The position numbers and the translations under genes are program-made. This document shows, one piece after another, positions 8,107 to 16,700 of a stretch of DNA of 36,282 nt. The DNA is from JBBQZU01 sp038207425 (GTDB lineage Bacteria; Bacteroidota; Bacteroidia; Flavobacteriales_D; Cryomorphaceae). The notes under the pieces were generated by a model, which was given only the letters and a program-made list of their open reading frames with translations, had not been told where the DNA came from and ran no database searches. The first letter of the stretch is position 1. Every line of letters starts with the position of its first letter. The stretch is taken from positions 1 through 36,282 of the forward strand of contig JBBQZU010000030.1 in the NCBI GenBank assembly GCA_038207425.1, in the 5' to 3' direction.

Positions 8107-9435
8107 ATGAAAAGTTTTCAAAAGTACTTCTCAACATCTGTTCACAATGGCATAGCGCTCTGCCTCATTATGTTGATTGGGCTATTTGCACTTTCGTGCG
8201 ATAAAGGGGGTGATACACAGTCGCCGCTCGTTACCATACAACAGCCTTTCGAAAACCAGCCATTCAATACGGTTGATACTATTTTCGTAAGTGTTACCGC
8301 TACCGATAATGAACGTGTCGCGTCGCTGGATATTGAAATTCTGGATGAAAATTTTCAGCCGGTGGGGCAGAAGCGAACGTATATTGTGGAAGGCGCCACG
8401 GTAAACTTCGGAACGAATTTCGAGATGGACCTTCCTGACCTGTCAACCGGATTTTACTACCTCACCGCAAGGGCCAATGACGGGAGCAATATTGGCTCCG
8501 CTTACCGCAAAATAGTGCTGAATGCAATACCCCTTGAGCTGGAGCGGATTTTTGTAGCAACGGCTTCATCAAATAATGTGAAGGTATACTCCCGCTTGCC
8601 CGAAGCATCAGTTTTTACATTGCATCTCGACAGGCAGGCCGATTTTGCCGGCGCGGCACTGAGCTACCGAAAGAATATTTTTGGTCTTGCCGGCGGCGTA
8701 GTCGGCGACGCACTTTTTTATGAAACGGGTGAGTGGCAGGTGTTGCAAAGCTTAGCCGGCCCGGGTTTTCCGGGATTGCCATTTTTTACCGGATTGAGTT
8801 TCTCTGCCGATGTACAGGAATTTCTCCTGCTGCAGTCTGAGCCGCGATTGAGGGTGTATGATCAATTTGCTGCGGGCTTGAACGGTTTCGCTTTGCAGGA
8901 GGAGCAAAGGCCTGTGAGCGCGTATGCAGTTGACGAAAGGTATTACGTGGTTGAAAAACCCATCACCAACCCCAATCATTCGCTTGCTATCTATTCGCGC
9001 CCCGGATTGCTGATGAACTTTTTGGCCATAGCCGGGCCTGCAAAAGGGGTGTATAGAAAATCGGACAACGAGGTGTTTGTTTGGGTAGCTGCGGGCAGTG
9101 GCGCTCAATTGAGAATTCTCAATATCACTACTTATTTGTTCAGCACGGTTTTCGAAAGGCAGGGCGAAACACTGAAAAGCGCCGATGAAATCTCGCAGGG
9201 AGTTTTTGTATTCAGCACATCAGCGGGGCTTTTTCGCTATAGTTTCAGCAGTGGAGGCACCACGGTGATTTCAAATTCACTTTCGCCAGAGGAGGTGAGG
9301 TATGAATCACTCTCGGGCTTGATTTACACCTCATCGGGAAATGTGCTGCAAAGGTTCTCGCTTGCAGGGCAGCTTGCTGGCAGCGAAACATTCAGCCAGC
9401 CGGTGCGCTACTTCGGTTTTGATTACAACCGCTAA
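8107..9435 (+). CDS. Lipoprotein with N-terminal Ig-like domain and propeller-like remainder
   Basis: Predicted surface or periplasmic lipoprotein of 442 aa, with no family I can name. The ATG at 8107 gives a lipoprotein signal with the lipobox ALSC (Cys31) followed by DKGGD, an acidic +2 region as in exported Bacteroidota lipoproteins. Residues about 38-140 (PLVTIQQP... to ...SAYRKIVLN) look like one Ig/cadherin-type beta sandwich: VTATDNERVASLDIEI and a YYLTARANDGS strand are typical. The remaining 300 residues alternate short beta strands with turns (VKVYSR, LRVYDQ, LAIYSRPG, LRILNI), as in a beta propeller, but I see no defined repeat motif. Its stop codon overlaps the stop of accA on the other strand. 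Confidence 0.75.
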   Translation: MKSFQKYFSTSVHNGIALCLIMLIGLFALSCDKGGDTQSPLVTIQQPFENQPFNTVDTIFVSVTATDNERVASLDIEILDENFQPVGQKRTYIVEGATVNFGTNFEMDLPDLSTGFYYLTARANDGSNIGSAYRKIVLNAIPLELERIFVATASSNNVKVYSRLPEASVFTLHLDRQADFAGAALSYRKNIFGLAGGVVGDALFYETGEWQVLQSLAGPGFPGLPFFTGLSFSADVQEFLLLQSEPRLRVYDQFAAGLNGFALQEEQRPVSAYAVDERYYVVEKPITNPNHSLAIYSRPGLLMNFLAIAGPAKGVYRKSDNEVFVWVAAGSGAQLRILNITTYLFSTVFERQGETLKSADEISQGVFVFSTSAGLFRYSFSSGGTTVISNSLSPEEVRYESLSGLIYTSSGNVLQRFSLAGQLAGSETFSQPVRYFGFDYNR

Positions 9436-10385
9436 GCGATAGCGCGCATCTCGTCGAGCTTCCTGATGCGCATATCAATTCGCTTCTCAGGGAGTATCTT
9501 ATCCAGCTTTTCGAGGGTTTTCTTAATGGCGTCTTTCAGATTTGCAGCAGCCTCATCGCTGTTGTTGTGCGCACCGCCGAGTGGTTCTTTGATAATGCCG
9601 TCTATGAGTTTGTTCTTGAGCATATCGTTGGCAGTGAGTTTTAGGGCTGATGCTGCTTCTATTTTATGATCCCAGTTTCTCCAAAGAATGGTGGAGCAGT
9701 TTTCGGGCGAGATTACAGAGTACCAGGCATGCTCGAGCATCATCACCTTATCGCCCACGCCTATGCCCAGTGCGCCACCTGATGCGCCTTCGCCAATAAT
9801 CACACAGATTACGGGTACTTTAAGGCCCACCATTTCATACAGGTTTCGGGCTATGGCTTCACCCTGTCCACGCTCTTCGGCTTCAAGCCCCGGAAATGCA
9901 CCCGGTGTATCGATGAGCGTAACTACAGGCTTGTTGAATTTTTCGGCGAGTTTCATCAGGCGCAAAGCTTTGCGGTACCCTTCGGGATTTGGCATACCGA
10001 AGTTGCGGTACTGACGCATCTTGGTGTTGATACCTTTCTGCTGCCCTATAAACATCACGCTGCGCCCATCGAGCAACCCCATTCCGCCCACCATTGCCTT
10101 GTCGTCTCGCACATTGCGGTCGCCATGCATTTCAATCCAGGTGCCGTTTGAGAGGTAATCTATATAGCTCAGTGCATAGGGTCGTTCAGGATGCCGCGAT
10201 ACCTGTACTTTCTGCCAGGGGGTGAGATTTTTGTACAGTGCCGTTCTGGTTTGCAGTATCTTCTTCTCAATAATCTTGATGGTTTTGGATACGTCAACAT
10301 CACTTGTTGCAGCTAATTCCTTTGCCTTTTCGAGCTGCTCCATAAGTTGTGCAATGGGCTCTTCAAAGTCTAAAAGTATGGGCAT
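9432..10385 (-). CDS. accA: Acetyl-CoA carboxylase carboxyltransferase subunit alpha
   Basis: The alpha subunit pairs with AccD to move the carboxyl group from carboxy-biotin on AccB to acetyl-CoA, giving malonyl-CoA for fatty-acid synthesis. The protein is 317 aa from the ATG at 10385 (MPILLDFEEPIAQL), the usual start and length for the family. Typical segments are WQKVQVSRHPERPY, GDRNVRDDKAMVGGMG, FGMPNPEGYRKALRLM, TLIDTPGAFPGLEAEERGQ and GEGASGGALGIGVGDKV (the oxyanion-type glycine turn). An open frame extends 14 codons upstream but without family similarity. No other acc gene lies nearby. The stop TAG shares three bases with the TAA of the convergent lipoprotein gene, leaving no room for a separate terminator. 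Confidence 0.96.
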   Translation of the reverse strand: MPILLDFEEPIAQLMEQLEKAKELAATSDVDVSKTIKIIEKKILQTRTALYKNLTPWQKVQVSRHPERPYALSYIDYLSNGTWIEMHGDRNVRDDKAMVGGMGLLDGRSVMFIGQQKGINTKMRQYRNFGMPNPEGYRKALRLMKLAEKFNKPVVTLIDTPGAFPGLEAEERGQGEAIARNLYEMVGLKVPVICVIIGEGASGGALGIGVGDKVMMLEHAWYSVISPENCSTILWRNWDHKIEAASALKLTANDMLKNKLIDGIIKEPLGGAHNNSDEAAANLKDAIKKTLEKLDKILPEKRIDMRIRKLDEMRAIA

Positions 10386-10541
10386 ATGGCGCTTTGTTTG
10401 GAGGGCGAATTTAGCACTAATTCCCAAATCGCCGTTTTGCTACGCGCCAATCGGCACATTGGCTGCGTTTATTTCCCGAAAGGGCTTTCTGCTGAACGAT
10501 CTGTGTGCATGAATAGGCAAATTTGAGCCATATTTGCTGCC

Positions 10542-11363
10542 ATGCTTGTATTTCCGAATGCCAAAATAAATCTGGGTCTTGAAGTGCTCTGCCGCAGGAG
10601 CGATGGCTACCATGATATTGATACGGTGATGATTCCGGTACCGGTGCGCGATGCACTTGAGTTTGTGGCTTCGGCCAATGGGGTTGACAATTACCATTAC
10701 TCCGGCCTTTCTATCCCGCAGGGCGCCGCCGCCAATACGATACAAAAAGCGCTGGAACTGATGCGCAGCGATTTTGAAATTCCGGCGCTTGATATTTATT
10801 TGCATAAGGCCATACCTATGGGTGCCGGCATGGGTGGTGGAAGCGCCGACGGGGCTTTTATGCTGCTTGCGCTGAATAATCATTTCGGCCTTCATATAGA
10901 TGTTCCTATGCTTGAAGGGTATGCATCGCAGATAGGCAGCGATTGTACATTTTTTATTCAGAATATCCCGACAAGGGCTACCGGACGTGGCGAAATACTC
11001 GAGCAGCTCGATCTGAATCTCAATGGCCATCATCTGCTTCTGGTGTATCTGGGTTTGCATATCAGTACTGGGCAGGCATACGCCAAAATAATGCCCGAAA
11101 TTCCTGAATTTTTTCCCGCTCAGGTGGTGCAAACCCTACCCTTGGCCGAGTGGCGAAAATACCTGCGCAACCGTTTTGAGAGCTATGCCTTTGAAACTTT
11201 TCCTGCTATTAAAAATCTGCGCGATAGCATGTATGCGCAAGGTGCGCTTTACGCTGCAATGACGGGAAGCGGCTCAGCGGTATATGGTATTTTTACTGAT
11301 TCTGATGCTGCGCGAGCTGCGGCCATTGCGGCAGGGTTTCGCTTTCGCGAAATGCCGTTGTGA
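10542..11363 (+). CDS. ispE: 4-diphosphocytidyl-2-C-methyl-D-erythritol kinase
   Basis: GHMP-family kinase of the MEP (non-mevalonate) isoprenoid pathway; it phosphorylates CDP-methylerythritol at the 2-hydroxyl with ATP. 273 aa. The N-terminal substrate motif is FPNAKINLGLEVLCRRSDGYHDI. The glycine-rich ATP loop PMGAGMGGGSADGAFML lies near residue 95, and the third GHMP motif AAMTGSGSAVYGIF near 240. Starts at ATG 10542, diverging from accA with about 156 bases between the two starts. The stop lies two bases from the stop of the convergent permease gene. Confidence 0.96.
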   Translation: MLVFPNAKINLGLEVLCRRSDGYHDIDTVMIPVPVRDALEFVASANGVDNYHYSGLSIPQGAAANTIQKALELMRSDFEIPALDIYLHKAIPMGAGMGGGSADGAFMLLALNNHFGLHIDVPMLEGYASQIGSDCTFFIQNIPTRATGRGEILEQLDLNLNGHHLLLVYLGLHISTGQAYAKIMPEIPEFFPAQVVQTLPLAEWRKYLRNRFESYAFETFPAIKNLRDSMYAQGALYAAMTGSGSAVYGIFTDSDAARAAAIAAGFRFREMPL

Positions 11364-11365
11364 TG

Positions 11366-12445
11366 CTACTTCTGTGCCCTGGTGTAAAGCCATACTGCGA
11401 TTCCACCAAATACAATATTGGGCAACCACACAGCCAGCAATGGGTCTAAACCGGCATTGGTCGCCGCTACGGTGGTGATCTTCATTGCGAAAATATAAAT
11501 GAGGGCTATCATCACCCCGAGGGCAAGATGTATGCCCACACCCCCGCGCACCCTGCGACTGGCAACCGATACAGCAATGATGGTAAGTATGTACGCCGCA
11601 AAAGGGAATGAAGTACGCTGGTGCTTTTCAATTTCGAAAAAGGTCGTTTTATCGGAACCTTTGAGCTTCTCAAATTCAATAAACTCATCAAGTTCCTGGT
11701 AGTCCATTGTCGATGCAATGTTGAGTCTGATGCCGAGGTCGGAGGGTGTCAAGTTGAGGAGGGTGTCGATGCGCTTGCTGCGTTTTATCACTTCGCTGCT
11801 GTCGGTGATGTACCGCTCAAAAGGGAGGTCAATTTGCCATAAGCCGCTTAGCGAGTCGTAGCGCGCGCGCTCTGACATTAGTTTATAGGTGAGCTTTCCT
11901 TCGTTGCTCCATTTTTCGAGCGAGAATTTGTACCCCACATTATTTTGCGCGTTGAACGACTGAAAATAGGCAATGGTGCCAGGTTCTATCTGGCGCAGCA
12001 GGTTGCGCTCATCTATACTGAATTGCTTTTTGAGATATTGGTTTTCAAAGTTTATCCGTATCTCATTCGAAATGGAGAGCTGGTAATGCGTGAAGTACAG
12101 AGATATGACCACAAGCACAGTTGCTGCAATCATATACGGGCGCAACATTCGGCGAAAGCTGATGCCGCTGGCGAGAATAGCAATAATTTCAGAGCGCTGC
12201 GCCATTTGGCTCGTGAAGAGCAATACGCTGAGAAAGATAAACAGTGAGCTGAACAGGTTGCCGAAATAAAACACGAAGTTCACATAGTATTCCACAATGA
12301 TTTGCGTGGTAGTGGCTTCGCTTCTGCTGAATTTATCGAGCTTTTCTGATAAATCAAAAACCACTGCTATGGCCATGATGAGTGCCAGCATGAAAAAGAA
12401 AGTTCCGAGGAATTTCTTAATGATGTACAGATCGAGCTTTTTCAT
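11366..12445 (-). CDS. LptF/LptG-family permease (YjgP/YjgQ)
   Basis: Inner-membrane subunit of the LptBFG transporter that extracts lipopolysaccharide from the inner membrane and passes it to LptC. 359 aa, the usual length. The N-terminus (KLDLYIIKKFLGTFFFMLAL) is typical of the family, followed by hydrophobic segments near 12-32, 55-80 and 100-120. A large periplasmic beta-jellyroll region (about 125-265) comes next, then three C-terminal helices (RTSFPFAAYILTIIAVSVAS, GVGIHLALGVMIALIYIFAM, LAVWLPNIVFGGIAVWLY). The ATG shares one base with the TGA of the upstream tgt gene (TGATG), suggesting translational coupling. Whether it is LptF or LptG cannot be decided from this sequence. Confidence 0.92.
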   Translation of the reverse strand: MKKLDLYIIKKFLGTFFFMLALIMAIAVVFDLSEKLDKFSRSEATTTQIIVEYYVNFVFYFGNLFSSLFIFLSVLLFTSQMAQRSEIIAILASGISFRRMLRPYMIAATVLVVISLYFTHYQLSISNEIRINFENQYLKKQFSIDERNLLRQIEPGTIAYFQSFNAQNNVGYKFSLEKWSNEGKLTYKLMSERARYDSLSGLWQIDLPFERYITDSSEVIKRSKRIDTLLNLTPSDLGIRLNIASTMDYQELDEFIEFEKLKGSDKTTFFEIEKHQRTSFPFAAYILTIIAVSVASRRVRGGVGIHLALGVMIALIYIFAMKITTVAATNAGLDPLLAVWLPNIVFGGIAVWLYTRAQK

Positions 12446-13575
12446 CAGAGCCGCTGGTCGAGCTTTTTAACCGTGGTATTTTTCCAGGTGGCAAAATCAC
12501 CGGCTATAATATGTTTTCTGGCTTCGGCCATAAGCCAAAGGTAGAATGCCAGGTTGTGGATACTGGCAATTTGTGCGCCAAGAATTTCCTTGCTTATTAT
12601 CAGGTGCCTGAGATAGGCTTTGTTATAGTGGCTGTCTACATATGATGTGCCGTTAGGGTCGAGCGTGCTGTAGTCATTGGCCCATTTGGCGTTCTTGATA
12701 TTTATAATTCCCTCTGATGTAAAGAGCATTCCATTGCGGGCATTGCGCGTAGGCATTACGCAATCGAACATATCAATACCGAGGGCCACATTTTCCAGCA
12801 GGTTTACCGGCGTGCCTACGCCCATTAGGTAGCGGGGCTTTTCCTTGGGAAGAATGCTACAAACCAGTTCGCTCATAGCGTACATATCTTCATGCGGTTC
12901 GCCTACAGAGAGCCCGCCTATTGCATTTCCTTCACGGTTGGTGGATGCTATAAACTCAGCCGACTGCTTCCGCAGATCGGGATATACGCTGCCTTGAACA
13001 ATCGGGAAAAATGTTTGGCGATAGCCGTATTTGTCGGGGGTATTGTCAAAACGCTCGCAGCAGCGCAGCAACCATCGGTGCGTGAGGTGCATGCTTTTCT
13101 CAGCATAGCTATATTCGCAAGGATAGGGGGTGCACTCGTCAAATGCCATGATAATATCTGCTCCGATGGTGCGCTGTATGTCAATGGCCCGTTCGGGGGT
13201 GAAAAAGTGCCTGGCGCCGTCAATATGCGATTGAAAACTCACTCCACTCTCGGATATTTTGCGGCTTTCGGCCAATGAGTATACCTGATAGCCGCCGCTA
13301 TCGGTAAGTTGCGGTCGGGTAAAGCCGTTGAAGGCGTGCAGTCCGCCTGCCCGCTCCAGGGTGTTGATTCCCGGGCGGAGGTACAGGTGATAGGTGTTGC
13401 CCAGAATGATCTGGGCTTTGATATCATCTTCGAGCTCGCGGCGGTGCACAGCCTTTACTGCGGCTGCTGTGCCTACGGGCATGAATATGGGGGTTTCTAT
13501 ATTGCCGTGGTCGGTTTCTATGAGTCCGGCGCGTGCGCCTGATTTAGGGTCGGTGGCCTGTAGGGTGAATTTCAA
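12445..13575 (-). CDS. tgt: Queuine tRNA-ribosyltransferase
   Basis: Exchanges guanine at tRNA position 34 (His, Asn, Asp, Tyr tRNAs) for preQ1 on the way to queuosine. 376 aa. Family motifs include IETPIFMPVGTAAAVKAVH, LGNTYHLYLRPG, LTDSGGYQVYSLAESRKISE (the nucleophile loop begins at the conserved Asp), IIMAFDECTPYP, GGLSVGEP and RYLMGVGTPVNLLENVALGIDMFDCVMPTRNARNG is represented in parts (RYLMGVGTP, FDCVMPTRNARNG). Zinc ligands near the C-terminus are not the obvious C-x-C-x2-C cluster; the Bacteroidota proteins vary here. The start is a TTG at 13575: homologs begin MKF, the frame is open upstream only to a TAG at 13600, and no ATG or GTG is available. Coupled to the downstream permease. 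Confidence 0.94.
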   Translation of the reverse strand: MKFTLQATDPKSGARAGLIETDHGNIETPIFMPVGTAAAVKAVHRRELEDDIKAQIILGNTYHLYLRPGINTLERAGGLHAFNGFTRPQLTDSGGYQVYSLAESRKISESGVSFQSHIDGARHFFTPERAIDIQRTIGADIIMAFDECTPYPCEYSYAEKSMHLTHRWLLRCCERFDNTPDKYGYRQTFFPIVQGSVYPDLRKQSAEFIASTNREGNAIGGLSVGEPHEDMYAMSELVCSILPKEKPRYLMGVGTPVNLLENVALGIDMFDCVMPTRNARNGMLFTSEGIINIKNAKWANDYSTLDPNGTSYVDSHYNKAYLRHLIISKEILGAQIASIHNLAFYLWLMAEARKHIIAGDFATWKNTTVKKLDQRL

Positions 13576-13679
13576 AGATGGTTGCGCTATTGTTGTAAAC
13601 TATGTTGAAAAATAGAAGGCCGGCAAAGATAAGAGGAATTGAATTAGCCGCATGTTCACCTAATTTTACGGCCATAGCC

Positions 13680-14813
13680 ATGCAAATCTCGATTAGCAGT
13701 GAATCGCTCCTTCTTTTTTGGCAAATTGCCTTCGTACTGGCCTGTGTATTACAGCTTTTCTACTTTGTATTTGTGTATGTAAAGTTGGCGTGGTACAAGC
13801 TTCCCGAGCCCTCACAAAACCATGAGCCGGTAAGTGTAGTGATCGCTGCGCGCAATGAATACGATAATTTGCTTTCCAACCTTCCGGCGATTCTTGAGCA
13901 GGATTATCCCAAATATGAGGTGATTGTGGTCAACGATGGCTCCTGGGATGACACCGCCTCGGTGCTGCAGGAGTATAAATCGCGGTACAAGCACCTGCAT
14001 GTGGTGAATGTTCTAGAGAGCGAAAAGTACGATGGCTTTAAAAAGTACGCCGTGACGCTGGGTATTAAAGCGGCAAAGTTCAGCAGGGTGCTCCTTACCG
14101 ATGCCGACTGCCGGCCCGCGAGCCGGAGGTGGATTCGCAGTATGGTGGAGGCTGCCACCGATGAAGACCGGATTGTATTGGGCTACAGCCCTTACACCAA
14201 AAAACCTGGTGCGCTCAATAAGCTGATTCGATTTGACAGTATGTTCACAGCCATGAACTACCTTGGCTTTGCCATGGCGGGTGTTCCGTATATGGGAGTT
14301 GGTCGAAACCTTTCGTACCCCAAAGCTCGCTTCTTTGAAATTGGCGGCTTTCGCGATCACTACAAGCTTCAGTCAGGCGATGACGACCTCTTGGTAAATC
14401 AAATTGCCGGAAGGCATAATACCGCTGTATGCATCAACCTGGATGCATTGGTGGAAACCGAACCCGAAGAAACTTTCAAAAATTACTGGTGGCAGAAACG
14501 GCGGCACCTTACTACCGGCCGGCGATACCGATTTGGTCATAAGCTGATGTTGCTCCTACAACCGCTAAGTCTGCTGCTTTTATTTGTGGCTTCTCTGTGG
14601 CTTTTGCTTCATACTATCTGGGTTTATGGCGTAATCTCGGCCATTGTAGTGAGGTTATTGGCGCAAATAATTATTTTTAAGCGCTCGTCGCGGTGGCTCG
14701 GTCATAAAGATTTGGTGTTTTTAGCACCCTTTTTTGAAATAGTTTTGATCTTTCTCACCGCTTCTGTGCATATTGCAAACGCATCATCAAAAAACACCAA
14801 ATGGAAGACCTGA
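13680..14813 (+). CDS. Membrane glycosyltransferase, family 2
   Basis: Processive-type GT2 enzyme in the inner membrane, likely adding sugars to a lipid or polysaccharide carrier. 377 aa from ATG 13680, which puts a membrane segment at the N-terminus (LLLFWQIAFVLACVLQLFYF, residues 9-28). The catalytic domain has PVSVVIAARNEYDNL, VIVVNDGSWDDT, the metal-binding LLTDADCRPAS, the SGDDDLLVNQ acid motif and WWQKRRHLTTG, an equivalent of the Q-x2-R-W motif. Three hydrophobic segments follow (LLLQPLSLLLLFVASLWLLL and two more), then a short basic tail. The last 13 bases overlap the start of the sigma-factor gene, so the two are translated from one message. The acceptor and sugar cannot be inferred. 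Confidence 0.9.
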   Translation: MQISISSESLLLFWQIAFVLACVLQLFYFVFVYVKLAWYKLPEPSQNHEPVSVVIAARNEYDNLLSNLPAILEQDYPKYEVIVVNDGSWDDTASVLQEYKSRYKHLHVVNVLESEKYDGFKKYAVTLGIKAAKFSRVLLTDADCRPASRRWIRSMVEAATDEDRIVLGYSPYTKKPGALNKLIRFDSMFTAMNYLGFAMAGVPYMGVGRNLSYPKARFFEIGGFRDHYKLQSGDDDLLVNQIAGRHNTAVCINLDALVETEPEETFKNYWWQKRRHLTTGRRYRFGHKLMLLLQPLSLLLLFVASLWLLLHTIWVYGVISAIVVRLLAQIIIFKRSSRWLGHKDLVFLAPFFEIVLIFLTASVHIANASSKNTKWKT

Positions 14814-15415
14814 TCTCTAAACTCTCACCAAAGGCTCAGCACGATTATGAACTGGTAAGGCGCTGTGTCGATAAGGGCGATCAAAACGCTTACGCTGAAC
14901 TTATGCAGCGCTACAAAGAGAGTATATACTATATGCTCCTCAAGATGGTAAATAATCCTGATGATGCTGAAGATCTTACTATCGAAGCGTTCGGAAAGGC
15001 TTTCAACCGCCTGGAGCAGTACCACCCGAGTTTTGCCTTCAGCACATGGATGTTCAAAATCGCATCAAACAATTGTATCGACTTCATTCGCCGTGAGCGA
15101 AAAAAGAAAACGATGTCGATTGACACGGGCCTTACCAATGAAGATGGTGAGAATGTAACCTATGATATCGAATCGGAAGGCCTCGACCCTGAAGAGGAGC
15201 TGATGCGTGAGCAAAAGGTGAAAACCATGCGGCTCGTAGTGGAAAAGCTTAAGCCGCGCTATAAGCAATTGGTGCTGCTGCGCTACTTCAAGGAGTATTC
15301 ATACGAAGAAATTGCCGTTGAACTGAACTTGCCTCTCGGAACGGTAAAAGCTCAGCTTTTCAGAGCCCGTGAGTTTCTGGCAAATATGATGAAGCATACT
15401 AAAGAAACCATCTGA
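14801..15415 (+). CDS. RNA polymerase sigma factor, ECF/sigma-70 family
   Basis: 204-aa sigma factor with region 2 (about 18-90) and region 4 (about 140-195). Region 2: DQNAYAELMQRYKESIYYMLLKMVNNPDDAEDLTIEAF, then the -10 binding stretch YHPSFAFSTWMFKIASNNCIDFIRR. Region 4: LKPRYKQLVLLRYFKEYSYEEIAVELNLPLGTVKAQLFRARE, the -35 helix-turn-helix. No anti-sigma gene is adjacent, unlike most ECF factors. Bacteroidota genomes often carry such a stand-alone factor linked to a GT2 gene, rsmG or tgt, so this is probably a housekeeping regulator and not a stress-specific one (inference). It overlaps the upstream glycosyltransferase by 13 bases and is 13 bases from rsmG. Confidence 0.93.
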   Translation: MEDLISKLSPKAQHDYELVRRCVDKGDQNAYAELMQRYKESIYYMLLKMVNNPDDAEDLTIEAFGKAFNRLEQYHPSFAFSTWMFKIASNNCIDFIRRERKKKTMSIDTGLTNEDGENVTYDIESEGLDPEEELMREQKVKTMRLVVEKLKPRYKQLVLLRYFKEYSYEEIAVELNLPLGTVKAQLFRAREFLANMMKHTKETI

Positions 15416-15428
15416 GCGGCTTTGCCTT

Positions 15429-16043
15429 ATGGGTATCGAAGCCATAGAAAAGCTATTCCCTTCGCTTACTGAAGTGCAGAGAAAGCAGTTTGATGTGCTC
15501 CCTGGGCTCTACGCTGGGTGGAATGCGCAAATAAACCTGATAAGCCGCAAGGATATGGACCATTTTATGGAGCGCCATGTATTGCATTCGTTGGTGTTGG
15601 CGCTTTACTGGCAGCCTGCTACAGGCGAGAAGGTGATCGATATAGGTACTGGCGGCGGTTTTCCTGGTATTCCTTTGGCTATATTATTTCCCGAAGCCCA
15701 CTTTTTGTTGGTTGATTCTATTGGCAAGAAAATTATGGTGGTGCAGGCTGTAGCCGAAGCGTTGGGCCTTACCAACGTGCGCGCTGCAAAAGCCCGCGCC
15801 GAAGAAGTAAACGAGAAATTCGATACGGCGGTGAGCCGCGCTGTAGCCAGATTAACATCTCTTGCTGATTTTTGTACTACTGGCCGCATGCGCGCTAAGA
15901 GGCTCTACTGCCTCAAGGGTGGCGACCTGCGCGAAGAAGTTGAGGAAACTGACCGGCATCCCTCAGTGGTATACAACCTGAGTGGCAAGCTAGGCGGTGG
16001 GTTTTTTGAGACTAAGAAGTTGGTGATGATGCAGTTCAGGTAG
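15429..16043 (+). CDS. rsmG: 16S rRNA (guanine527-N7)-methyltransferase RsmG
   Basis: Methylates G527 of 16S rRNA (the 530 loop) using S-adenosylmethionine; loss gives low-level streptomycin resistance in several bacteria. 204 aa, typical length. Motifs: WNAQINLISRKDMDHFMERHVLHSL near 30, the SAM-binding loop VIDIGTGGGFPGIPLA near 72, the acidic LLVDSIGKK strand, and VSRAVARLTSLADF, equivalent to the family motif VxRAVAxL. Begins at ATG 15429, 13 bases after the sigma-factor stop, completing a three-gene run. The next genes (toxin-antitoxin) have their own promoter. Confidence 0.95.
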   Translation: MGIEAIEKLFPSLTEVQRKQFDVLPGLYAGWNAQINLISRKDMDHFMERHVLHSLVLALYWQPATGEKVIDIGTGGGFPGIPLAILFPEAHFLLVDSIGKKIMVVQAVAEALGLTNVRAAKARAEEVNEKFDTAVSRAVARLTSLADFCTTGRMRAKRLYCLKGGDLREEVEETDRHPSVVYNLSGKLGGGFFETKKLVMMQFR

Positions 16044-16121
16044 GCTTGCGCTCCACCTTGCTGCTCAGAATACGTGGCTCCCTGCCTTGAAGTAGCAACC
16101 AAAATAGGACAGGAATAATTA

Positions 16122-16163
16122 TGGTGTTTGCGAAACAACACCAGCAATATTGTTGTATATTTG
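16122..16163 (+). promoter_or_regulatory. Promoter and candidate operator of the RES/Xre toxin-antitoxin pair
   Basis: A perfect Bacteroidota -7 element TATATTTG lies at 16156-16163. A TTTG at 16127-16130 is a possible -33 element, though the 25-base spacer is longer than the usual 19-21. The inverted repeat TGGTGTT (16122-16128) and AACACCA (16137-16143) overlaps this upstream element. Antitoxins of this type commonly repress their own operon by binding such a repeat, so it is a good operator candidate (inference). The position of the promoter argues that translation starts at GTG 16182, not upstream. Confidence 0.55.
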
Positions 16164-16181
16164 GAGCAAATATGCTGCAAA

Positions 16182-16700
16182 GTGAAAAAGAAAGAAAAAC
16201 CCACACAGCCAAAAGTTTCCAGCTCCCCACAAAACTCTGATGCAGAGACCACCATCACGAATGAGCCTTACGGTATGTATCTGGTTGGGCAGAGAGCCAC
16301 TCGGATGCCACTGATGCGCCATAGCAGTGGTATGGAGAGGGTTCGCACCATCAGGCAGGGGGTGCTATATGATGCTATAGAAGGCTTGAGCGCGCGCGTA
16401 AATACCCCTGTAAAGTCGCTTCTCGAAGCATTTGATCTGGCACAAACTACCTACAACAAAAAGAAAAGAGAGCACGAAACGATGTCACGCCGCGAAACTG
16501 AAATGCTGCTGTACTTGCATGAGTTGATAGATTATGGTTTGGAAGTTTTTAACGGTGAAGAAAACAAATTTCAACGGTGGCTTCGCAAGCCTGTACTTGC
16601 TTTGGGCGGCGTTGCTCCCGAAAGTCTTTTTGATAGCATTACGGGTATCAGGGAGGTTTACAACTGTCTGTTGCGTATTGATCATGGCAATCTTGCCTGA
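16182..16700 (+). CDS. Xre/MbcA/ParS-family antitoxin (DUF2384)
   Basis: Antitoxin that binds and neutralises the RES toxin encoded next and probably represses the operon. 172 aa from the GTG at 16182, giving MKKKEKPTQPK. An open frame reaches back to a TTG at 16128, but that codon sits inside the promoter region, so GTG is preferred; an ATG at 16172 is in another frame. The N-terminal 35 residues are polar and probably flexible. The middle carries a helical, Xre-like region (VRTIRQGVLYDAIEGLSARVNTPVKSLLEAF), and the C-terminal third is the toxin-binding domain (LYLHELIDYGLEVFNGEENKFQRWL, then KPVLALGGVAPESLFDSITG), matching family consensus. The stop shares one base with the toxin start (TGATG), so the two are translationally coupled, antitoxin first. 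Confidence 0.88.
   Translation: MKKKEKPTQPKVSSSPQNSDAETTITNEPYGMYLVGQRATRMPLMRHSSGMERVRTIRQGVLYDAIEGLSARVNTPVKSLLEAFDLAQTTYNKKKREHETMSRRETEMLLYLHELIDYGLEVFNGEENKFQRWLRKPVLALGGVAPESLFDSITGIREVYNCLLRIDHGNLA

Noticed and set aside
10440..11132. Minus-strand open frame of 230 codons opposite ispE
   Set aside because: It is an antisense shadow; ispE has all its kinase motifs in the other strand.
16121..16181. Upstream starts for the antitoxin (ATG 16121 or TTG 16128)
   Set aside because: ATG 16121 is not in the antitoxin frame, and both lie at or before the promoter.
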